Position numbers and translations under genes: made by a program
Source of the DNA: CALOFP01 sp942492635
Lineage (GTDB): Bacteria; UBP6; UBA1177; CALOFP01
Assembly (NCBI GenBank): GCA_942492635.1
Contig: CALOFP010000002.1
Coordinates: 744,001 to 808,000, forward strand
Direction: 5' to 3'
DNA: 64,000 nucleotides
The notes under the pieces: model-generated
Databases searched by the model: none
The model's input: only the letters and a program-made list of their open reading frames with translations
Told to the model about the DNA's origin: nothing
Shown: piece after piece, positions 33,693 to 42,100 of the stretch
Position numbering within the stretch: the first letter of the stretch is position 1
Layout of the letters: the number at the start of each line of letters is the position of its first letter

Positions 33693-35321
33693 ATGAAAAA
33701 GTTTTTATTGCTGATGTTGGCGATTATTTCGATTGCAGCATGTTCCGACGGTTCTGAAAAAAGTTCGGGATCCGGGGAGAGTAATGAATTGGCCGACATT
33801 GACAATGATGTTGTAGAGACAAGTGATGTCGATGGCGAAGAGGGGGGCTCTGGATCCGATGAAAAGGAAAAGATCAAGATCGAATGGAAAGAGTGCAAAC
33901 TGGACGAACTCTACAATCAGGGTGTCAACGGTTTGTGTGCCGATATTGAAGTTCCCGCCGATTGGAACGATCCCGACGGTTCAAAAATTACAGTCAGAGT
34001 AAAGAGAACCGGTCGCGAAAATGCCGAACGTCAGCTTTTCATGCTTCAGGGCGGTCCCGGGGGATCCTCCACACTTTACTTCGGAAGCGGGGAGGTTGGC
34101 GCGATCGGTCGGCTTGATGAGAAAGTTGAATTCATAATGATGGATCAGCGTGGTTGCGGTTACTCGACTTTTCTCAAGTGTCCGCAATTGGAGGACGGCA
34201 GGTTGGAGCCCAATGAGGTAGCCGGCTGTATCACCCATCTTGAAGAGAATGGAATCGATGTGAGGAATTTTTCAACAAATCAGGCAGCTGCAGACCTGCA
34301 GAGAGTGATGGAACTTATGGCCGACGATGGCGTTAAGCAGTACGTATACGGAGTTTCATATGGAACGTATCTTGCGCTTCGTCACGCACATCTCTATCCC
34401 GAAGCGGCAGACGGATACATAATGATCGGGCTGGTCCCGCCGGAAGGAATGCCGATAGATCGTTACGACACGAGAATGGAGGATATGGCTGCCACATTAA
34501 TGCAGCGTTGTGAGGATGATGAGTTCTGTAAATCAAAATTCGGTGAGGGTAATGTGCCGGAAAAGATTAGGGAAATATCATCGAAATTCAGGGCGAAAGA
34601 GATCTGCAAGGGTATGCTGGACGGAACGGCTCTGGCAGGCTACCCAAGCTACTTCCCATTTGTTACGCACGAGGTAGTAACAAGAGTTCCCGATCTTTTC
34701 CCTGCGCTCTTCTACAGAATCCAACGCTGCGAGGAGAGGGACATCGCGGTTGTACGCAACCTGCTTAATGCCTTTTACGGAGCAAGAGGAATGAGAAACT
34801 CCGAAAATCCGAGGAGTCTCTACATGAACCAGATTGTGGCCAACACAATAAAGATTTCCGAGCTTGTGGGAAACGATCCGATGACAATACAGGAGGCAAT
34901 GGACCAATTCAACACATCAACTGTTAATGCCATGCATGACTACTCCCTGCTCTCCGTTGCTTCCGACTGGCCCAGGTATGAGGATCCCCTGAAAAACGAG
35001 TGGCCCGAAATAGATGCACCGATTCTCATGATGAACGGAACAATGGATTTCCAGACACCCTTTGATTATGCGGTGAAGTATGAATCACAGTACCCGGAAG
35101 GCTACTTTGTAGAGCTTCCGGACGGAGGACATGGACTGATGACCATCCGCATGAAGGAAGGTTCGGTTTCCTGCGATACAAAAATTTTCGCCGATTTCCT
35201 TAAAAATCCTGATCAAAAACCCGACACTTCATGTCTTGAAGAAGTTCAGCCCCTCAACTTCGAACGCCAGGACAGATACACCCAGCACTACTTCGGTGTA
35301 AAGGACATCTGGGAAGACTGA
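33693..35321 (+). CDS. Lipoprotein alpha/beta-hydrolase, S33 proline-iminopeptidase/TAP-like
   Basis: The start at 33693 follows GGAGG. The lipoprotein signal ends in ISIAACSDG, then an acidic linker of Asp/Glu/Ser/Gly (to about residue 65). The hydrolase domain has the oxyanion region MLQGGPGGSS, MMDQRGCGYS, the nucleophile Ser near residue 222 in YGVSYGTYLAL, the Asp in MMNGTMDFQTP and the His in LPDGGHGLM, a complete catalytic triad. At 542 residues it resembles TAP-like secreted tripeptidyl aminopeptidases. It would be surface- or periplasm-anchored and degrade short peptides or esters. The substrate is not decided. Confidence 0.87.
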   Translation: MKKFLLLMLAIISIAACSDGSEKSSGSGESNELADIDNDVVETSDVDGEEGGSGSDEKEKIKIEWKECKLDELYNQGVNGLCADIEVPADWNDPDGSKITVRVKRTGRENAERQLFMLQGGPGGSSTLYFGSGEVGAIGRLDEKVEFIMMDQRGCGYSTFLKCPQLEDGRLEPNEVAGCITHLEENGIDVRNFSTNQAAADLQRVMELMADDGVKQYVYGVSYGTYLALRHAHLYPEAADGYIMIGLVPPEGMPIDRYDTRMEDMAATLMQRCEDDEFCKSKFGEGNVPEKIREISSKFRAKEICKGMLDGTALAGYPSYFPFVTHEVVTRVPDLFPALFYRIQRCEERDIAVVRNLLNAFYGARGMRNSENPRSLYMNQIVANTIKISELVGNDPMTIQEAMDQFNTSTVNAMHDYSLLSVASDWPRYEDPLKNEWPEIDAPILMMNGTMDFQTPFDYAVKYESQYPEGYFVELPDGGHGLMTIRMKEGSVSCDTKIFADFLKNPDQKPDTSCLEEVQPLNFERQDRYTQHYFGVKDIWED

Positions 35322-35358
35322 TCGGAGTTCTGTCACTAATAGGACCTGTATGTCCCCC

Positions 35359-35395
35359 TTCAGAGATGGTATAATTAACCTAAACCGTCTCTGAA
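35359..35395 (+). promoter_or_regulatory. Hairpin with TATAAT in its loop, next to the nitroreductase ribosome-binding site
   Basis: TTCAGAGA (35359-35366) and TCTCTGAA (35388-35395) pair perfectly, extended by TGG/CCG. The loop contains TATAAT (35370-35375). AGGAG follows directly (35396-35400). It could be an operator around a -10 box or, if transcribed, a structure affecting ribosome access. Confidence 0.45.
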
Positions 35396-35406
35396 AGGAG
35401 TTTTCC

Positions 35407-36024
35407 ATGAAAAAATTATCAATTTTTTTACTATTTTTGACTTTCACATCCTTTTCTACTGGACAAACGGTTTCTCTTCCCGATTTTTCCAAAGAGGATG
35501 GGTTTTTCAAAATCCTTGAAAATCGAAGGAGCACCAGAGATTTTTCTTCACAAAAGCTTCCTTTAAACCTAATCAGTGAGATGCTTTGGGCGGCTTTCGG
35601 GGTTAACAGGCCCGATGGGAAAAGAACAGCTCCCTCGGCTGTTAATGCTCAGGAGATCGACATATATGTCGCCATGGAGAGCGGACTGTATCTTTACGAT
35701 CCCAAAAATCATCGACTCAACCTTGTTAAGAAAAAAGATGTCCGGAAATACACAGGCCGACAGAAAATAACAGAAATCGCACCGGTGAACCTCATCTACG
35801 TTGCCGATTTTTCAAAAATGGGCGGCAAAGAGTCGACAAAAAGGATCGATTCTGCGGCAGACACCGGCTTTATAAGCCAGAACGTCTATCTCTACTGTTC
35901 CTACAGAAACCTTTCAACAGTTGTAATCGGATGGCTGGATCGTGAAAAACTGAAAAGAGAAATGGGTCTTTCCTCAAACCGGCATGTAACCTACACCCAA
36001 CCGGTGGGTTACGGAAAGAAATAA
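35407..36024 (+). CDS. Exported nitroreductase-family protein (SagB-like subgroup)
   Basis: The 205 residues start with a signal peptide (KKLSIFLLFLTFTSFSTG). The nitroreductase fold is shown by ILENRRSTRDFSSQKLPLN (FMN phosphate-binding Arg/Ser segment), ISEMLWAAFGVNRPDGKRT, and FISQNVYLYCSYRNLSTVVI near the C-terminus. Most nitroreductases are cytosolic; an exported one must load FMN before or during transport, or via a Tat-like route, but no twin-arginine is seen. The enzyme probably oxidises or reduces a small substrate at the envelope; the substrate is unknown. It stands alone with a possible regulatory hairpin upstream. Confidence 0.8.
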   Translation: MKKLSIFLLFLTFTSFSTGQTVSLPDFSKEDGFFKILENRRSTRDFSSQKLPLNLISEMLWAAFGVNRPDGKRTAPSAVNAQEIDIYVAMESGLYLYDPKNHRLNLVKKKDVRKYTGRQKITEIAPVNLIYVADFSKMGGKESTKRIDSAADTGFISQNVYLYCSYRNLSTVVIGWLDREKLKREMGLSSNRHVTYTQPVGYGKK

Positions 36025-36572
36025 GTAACTATTTAAGTGGCAAATGAATCGTTAAAAATAACATCTGCAAATTCCTGCTTATTATCACCTTGCTTTGTTT
36101 TAGCTCAAATTCATTAAAAATAGTTATCTAAAGGTTAGAGGAGAGGTGGTTGTATTGGTTTTTTAAACAATAATTCTTATTCGAAATTTCAACTTCATCG
36201 TAGTCAAGTATCTTTTGCGCTAATGATCGTGGTGTAAAGTCAAATAAAATCAAGCGGAATTAATCCTTAATCCCTTCTTTTTGCTATTGTCGTAAAAGGT
36301 GAGAAAGAAGTTGCTAAGGCTAGTCCGATTAATATAATTGAAACGCTGGTCTTTGGGGCCGGGGGGCATGGAAGAGGGTTTGAAGCTGTTTGTCACGATC
36401 ATGTCAAATTTGATTTCGAGTGACTGTTGACCGTTACATACCATTCATTCAGCACTTGTTTAACAACAACGTAAGGGTTTGACTGCCTCTTTTCGACCCC
36501 AAGAATCATACAGTTCCCTGAAATAGTCTGAAAATGTTTTAAAACCGATTCAATCGCCTATGGGAGGTGGGA
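36025..36572. other. 548-base gene-free region
   Basis: Nothing convincing found. A run of GGGGCCGGGGGGC near 36356-36368 is unusually GC-rich for the spacer. GGGAGGTGGG before ATG 36573 is the ribosome-binding site of the chemoreceptor gene. Confidence 0.45.
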
Positions 36573-38495
36573 ATGAAAGGGAAATTGTCAATAAAATTAA
36601 AGGTTATTGCGGCTTCTGCCCTCACGTTTTTGGTTATAGCTTCTGCCTTGATCTGGTACTCCGGCAGTCAGATCTGGAATTGGGCGATGAACTCCAGTAT
36701 CAACAAGATGAAGCATGAATCCACTGAGTATGCATCAAGGGTTGAAGAGGAACTGGAGAGGGTCCGCAGCAGCGTAAAACTTCTTGCAGACAGTTTCAAG
36801 GGTTACTCCGAACTTGAGGAGTCCCACAGAAGAATTTTTTATGTCAATCTGCTTAAATCTGCTTTTGAAAATAATGAAGAGTGGCTCTCCCTCTGGCTGA
36901 TGATGGAACCCAACGCAATAGATTCCCGAGATTCCGAAATGGCAAGGCCGGACAGCCTGCAGGAGACAAACTCAGGACGCTTTTCTCCTCTGTTTTACAG
37001 AGAAAAGGGGCAAATTTTTCCACAGTCCAGTGATGATGAAAACTATGAAGAGGAGTATTTTCAGATTCCCTTTAAGACAGGTAAAGAGTATCTTGCAGAG
37101 CCATACGAGGATTACTATTCCGATGACAAGACCGCAACACAGTTCATGACATCAATTGCTTTGCCGATTGTTGTCGAAGGAAAGAAGCTTGGAGTAATCG
37201 GCATCGACACAGGCCTGAATTTCTACCAGGAGATGGTTGATACGGCAAATATGATGAACGGGAAAGCTTCGATTTCCATTGTGGGAGGAGGAACAGTAAT
37301 CGCTGCCAGCGGAAAGCCCGAGCTGAGGACCGTTTCGGCAAAAAAAATCTATCGGAATGAAGATGTTTTCAAGGAAAAGCTTGTTGTCGATATTAAGGGC
37401 GGAGATATCAGGGTTGTCACTCCGATCAGGGTCGGTAAGAGCGATTCCAGATGGCACCTCGTTGTTTCAGCACCAGATTCGGTAGTCTTTGCCAAAGCCG
37501 AGAGTCAGCTCTGGTTTGAAATTGCTATAGGAACAGTCATTACATTCCTCTCGATTATCATTCTTTATTTAGTGACATCACACCTTCTCAAACCTCTCTA
37601 CGCATTCATACAACATACCAGGGAACTCGCCGAAGGGGAGGGAGGGCTCTCCGTCAGGCTTGATGATCATAGGAGTGACGAGCTGGGGGTTCTCGCAGAA
37701 CACTTCAACGTATTTCTGCAGAAAGTTGAATATCTCGTAACTTCCATAGTAAGTGATTCCACAGCACTTCACTCATCATCTGTTGAGATATCGGGCGGCA
37801 GTCGTCAATTGAATGATTCTACACTTCAGACAGCCGAATCTCTCAAGCTTACATCGGCAGCGATAGCCGATCTCAAATCGGCCATAGAAAAAAACAGCAC
37901 AATGAGTGCCGATTCCGCCCGCACACTTAAGGAGACAACCCTGTTGTCTGACAAGGTAGAGCAGGCACTCCAAGAGGTTACGAAATCCATAGAGGAACTC
38001 AAATTTTCAGGGGAAAAGGTTGTTGAAATTGTTCATGTTGTCAATGAAATTGCATTCAGAACCAACCTTCTTGCACTCAATGCCGCCGTTGAGGCTGCAA
38101 GGGCCGGAGAGCACGGGAAAGGGTTCGCCGTCGTCGCAGATGAGGTTAGACAGCTTGCCCTTAGAAGCTCGACATCCGCAACGGAAATCCGTGATCTCGT
38201 GAAGAATAATGAAGAGGGAATTCGATCGGTTGAGAGCGCCATGGAATCTAGTTCACAAATTCTTTCAAAACTTACCTCGGTAATAGGTAATTCTACCCGG
38301 AACATTCAATCAATCAGTGACGGCAGTGCAAGTGAGCTTACCAACATCAACACAATCAACGATTCGATGAGAGGGATAGAAACCGCATCTGAGAAAAACA
38401 CGGCGCTTGTTGAAGAGCTGGCATCCTCTTCCGAGCAGATGTCCAATCTTGCAATCAGACTGCAGCGGGCGCTCTCCAAGTTCAGGGTAAATTGA
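36573..38495 (+). CDS. Methyl-accepting chemotaxis protein with dCache sensor
   Basis: The start is ATG 36573 (a GTG at 36567 overlaps the ribosome-binding site). The 640 residues comprise an N-terminal helix, a periplasmic double-cache domain (to about 310; ALPIVVEGKKLGVIGIDTGL lies in the second lobe), a second helix (FEIAIGTVITFLSIIILYLV), a HAMP domain and the signalling hairpin with its conserved tip (VVNEIAFRTNLLALNAAVEA, then ARAGEHGKGFAVVADEVRQL). No CheR-binding pentapeptide is seen at the end. No che genes are nearby, so the array components must be encoded elsewhere. The ligand is unknown. Confidence 0.92.
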   Translation: MKGKLSIKLKVIAASALTFLVIASALIWYSGSQIWNWAMNSSINKMKHESTEYASRVEEELERVRSSVKLLADSFKGYSELEESHRRIFYVNLLKSAFENNEEWLSLWLMMEPNAIDSRDSEMARPDSLQETNSGRFSPLFYREKGQIFPQSSDDENYEEEYFQIPFKTGKEYLAEPYEDYYSDDKTATQFMTSIALPIVVEGKKLGVIGIDTGLNFYQEMVDTANMMNGKASISIVGGGTVIAASGKPELRTVSAKKIYRNEDVFKEKLVVDIKGGDIRVVTPIRVGKSDSRWHLVVSAPDSVVFAKAESQLWFEIAIGTVITFLSIIILYLVTSHLLKPLYAFIQHTRELAEGEGGLSVRLDDHRSDELGVLAEHFNVFLQKVEYLVTSIVSDSTALHSSSVEISGGSRQLNDSTLQTAESLKLTSAAIADLKSAIEKNSTMSADSARTLKETTLLSDKVEQALQEVTKSIEELKFSGEKVVEIVHVVNEIAFRTNLLALNAAVEAARAGEHGKGFAVVADEVRQLALRSSTSATEIRDLVKNNEEGIRSVESAMESSSQILSKLTSVIGNSTRNIQSISDGSASELTNINTINDSMRGIETASEKNTALVEELASSSEQMSNLAIRLQRALSKFRVN

Positions 38496-39184
38496 TTTTC
38501 TGTACAAATTTCCTCGGCTGAACATCACAGTTGCCAACTTTTTCTAAAGATTTACAGTACCGAATTTTTCAATAACCATCCTAAACAAATATATCTGTCC
38601 AAATAGCCTCTGGATATATGAAGATCTTGATAAGATTTAGAAAAAATCCACTGATTTCGGGATGAATAAAGTATTTTTCTCTTGCCAATCGTTCCCGAAA
38701 GCACGATGTTTTCATTTTGGATAGTTGAGTGAATGGAGAGGCTTTGATATTTGTTTTCGTATGATATTTCCGGCTGAATTGAGCAGAATATTTTTTTGTG
38801 AAATGAATTTAGTGACTGGTTGCTTAGAATATTTTCTATCTTCCTTAAAGACTTCGAATACGAGGATGGAAATTTTTATAATCCGTTTTGAGAAGAAACA
38901 CTGCCTTAGATGAAGCTTGTTTTGAATCAATGGCTAGTCAAAGATGTTGAAAATACCTGTGGGTAAAAATATGTGGTTAATGTTGAGGAAATATATTATC
39001 CTTACTGAAATTGAGATTGTTAAAAATATAAGCTGTCCTTGACAAATAAAATAAAAAAGTCTAATTTTTACAACTGGATTAGTATGGTGGAAATCCTGTT
39101 TGGATAAACATGTGTAGCATTTTGTTTTTGAGCGAATGATAAATTCGGAAGAAAGCAGCAATTTTTAAGGAAAAAGGAGGATGT
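38496..39184. other. 689-base gene-free region upstream of the giant lipoprotein
   Basis: AT-rich. A 62-codon frame at 38725-38913 has no ribosome-binding site and no recognisable content. A promoter candidate is listed at 39039-39067. AAAGGAGG precedes ATG 39185. Confidence 0.45.
39039..39067 (+). promoter_or_regulatory. Promoter candidate for the giant lipoprotein gene
   Basis: TTGACA (39039) and TAATTT (39062) are 17 bases apart. The -35 box is perfect but the -10 box is weak; a 5' leader of about 110 bases would result. Confidence 0.4.
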
Positions 39185-42100
39185 ATGAAGAAATCCGCTT
39201 TCATCTTAATGTTTTTTTTCATCTTTTTAATCGGTTGCGGAGGCGAGAGCTCTAAAAAGCCGAGAGAACTTCTTGAAAATGATTTGGATATCCACCAGAA
39301 ATCCGAATCAGGGAAAGACAGTGATTCTGGAAATCAGACAGGAACGGAGAAGGATGATTCCGATGAACTGTCCGGAAATGAAGCGAAAGATGATGATTTT
39401 GAAGGCGGATCCGATTTTGATGTAATCGATGATTCCAGTACTGCCCAGCATGAAGACATCGACACTCCGACGGATGAAGATGTGCCCGAATCGACAGACA
39501 GCGATTTTGGAAAAGTGGATGGAGATGACAATTATCCGGATTCTGAAGAGGATGTCGATTACGATTCCGGTGAATATTCGGACAGTGATTCTGAAAAGAG
39601 CGATGATCCAAGTGATGAGGATCAGGATTCTTCAGTTGATCCCTGTAAAAATAATCCATGTAAAGAGAACGAAACCTGTACAAGTTCAGGGGATTCCTAC
39701 AACTGTACATGTGAAGCTCCATTCGCTTCCGTAGGTGAAAAATGTACACTCTGCGGAAATGGAGCTGCCGATTCCGGTGAAATTTGCGATGCTGGAGAGA
39801 AGAAAAGCTGCAGCGAATTTGGAGGAAAGAACTATGGGACGAAAGGGGAGGCAGTCTGTTCTTCATCCTGCGACGGTTGGAATGATAGGGAAACCTGTGC
39901 CTGTGCCGAAGGATTCGAAAAGATAAACGGTATCTGTGTCGATGTGGATGAGTGTACCAAAAATCCCTGTGCAGAGAACGAAACCTGTACCAACAGTGCC
40001 GGATCCTATTCATGCTCCTGTGATTCACCATATGTCGTGAAGGAGGGGAAATGTACACTCTGTGGAAACGGTTCGAAGGAGGCCGGTGAAGTTTGTGATT
40101 CCGGAAGTGAGCAGAGCTGTTCCGATTTCACCGGAAAGAATTATGCAGTCGGCAAAAATGCATTGTGCAACAGTGATTGCGGCGGTTGGAATGATAAGGT
40201 TGTTTGCGACTGTTTTGAGGGATTTGAAAAAGTGGACGGAAGCTGCCTCAAGATAGAACTCTGCGGTAACGGAAAAATTGATGACGGTGAGACATGTGAT
40301 AAGGGGACAACCCGGAAATGCGGCGAGTTACCCGGAAAAAATTATAAGGATGGCGGAATTGCTGTCTGCCTTGATTCCTGCACAGGCTGGGATGAGGGTC
40401 AGTGCGGATGTCCCGACGGATTCAAGAAGGAAAACGGTGACTGCATCGATATCGACGAATGCGACAGCAATCCCTGCGGAACGAATGAAACTTGTACGAA
40501 TAGTGAAGGTTCCTACATCTGCTCCTGCGTTGATGGATTCAAGAAAGAGAATGGTACTTGTATCGACATCAATGAATGTACCGAAAATCCATGTGGAGAA
40601 AATGAAACATGTACCAACAGTGCCGGTTCTTTCTCCTGTTCATGTGATTCACCTTACGTAGTGAAAGACAGTAAATGCACTCTTTGTGGGAATGGAGTTG
40701 TCGATGCCGCCTACGGTGAAACATGTGATGCCGGAATGACTAAGAGTTGTGGTGATTTCGAAGGGAAAAACTACGATCCTGCGGACATATCTACATGCAA
40801 CAGCGATTGCAAGAACTGGAATGCTTCTGAGGTGTGTAAGTGTTTGAAAGGATTCGTAAATGACGGCGGAAAATGTGTTGATGTAAACGAGTGTGAAAAT
40901 AGTCCGTGTAAGGATAACGAAACCTGCAGCAACACTCCTGGATCCTTCGAATGCCGGTGTGATTCTCCTTTCATTCAAGTTGATGGAAACTGCACAAAAT
41001 GTGGTAACGGAGAAGTTGATGAAGGTGAAACCTGTGATTCAGGATCTTCAAAGAACTGTGCCGATTTCGAAGAGATGAACTATGAATCGGCTGGAAGCGC
41101 AACCTGTAACAACATCTGTGCGGGCTGGGATGACGATGTCGTCTGCAATTGCCGGGAAGGATACGAGAAGGTAAACGGTCGTTGTGTGGACATCAACGAG
41201 TGTGAAAACAATCCCTGTGGGAAAAATGAAGCTTGTACGAACAGCGAAGGTTCCTACTCCTGTTCCTGCGATACCGGTTATATCGAAAAGGATGGAAAGT
41301 GTACACATTGCGGAAACGGTGTTGCAGATCCCGATGAAGTATGCGAGGCGGGATTCAGGAAAAACTGCGCCGATTTCGGCGGCAAGAACTATGCGGATTC
41401 TGCAGAAGCCTTCTGTTCATCCTCCTGCGACGGATGGAATGATAAAGAGGTCTGCCCATGCGCCGCAGGATTTGAGAAAGATGCCGATGGAATCTGTCAG
41501 GATAAAAACGAATGTGCAGAAAATCCGTGTGAGGAAAATGAAACATGTAGGAACAATCACGGATCCTATGAATGCAGTTGCGATTCCCCGTTTGTTGAAA
41601 AATATGGTAAGTGTACCCTCTGCGGTAATTTTACTGTTGATGCCGGAGAGATCTGCGATACTACTCTCCCGAAATTATGCTCGGAAATCGACATCAAGTA
41701 CGAATCCGGGGATGCCTACTGTACGAGCAGTTGCGGCGGATGGCTTCTTGACGAATGTGTTTTAAGACTCGATGCTCCCGAAGGTCTTTCAGTTTCCAAA
41801 GGAACATCGAATTATCATGTTGACTTGAGCTGGCATACAGTCGACAGTGCGGAAAAATACTATGTTTACAGAAATCTCGATCAAAATTCGGCTTTTACCA
41901 AAATCGCTGAGGTAACCACTGCCTCATACAAGGATACTTCTGCCGAAATCGGTGTAGCCTATTTCTACCATGTTAAGAGTTTCAGGAGTCCAGCTTCAAC
42001 TTCCATGCCTTCAGAAACGGTGATGGGATACCGCTACGGGAATGTTCCCACAACGGAAGATGTCTCTGCGAGTGACGGAACATTCAGCGACAAAGTTGTT

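Noticed and set aside
39252..40058. 268-codon His/Arg-rich antisense frame under the giant lipoprotein
   Set aside because: It mirrors the Asp/Ser-rich linker and Cys modules of the real gene; antisense frames over such low-complexity codons are commonly open.
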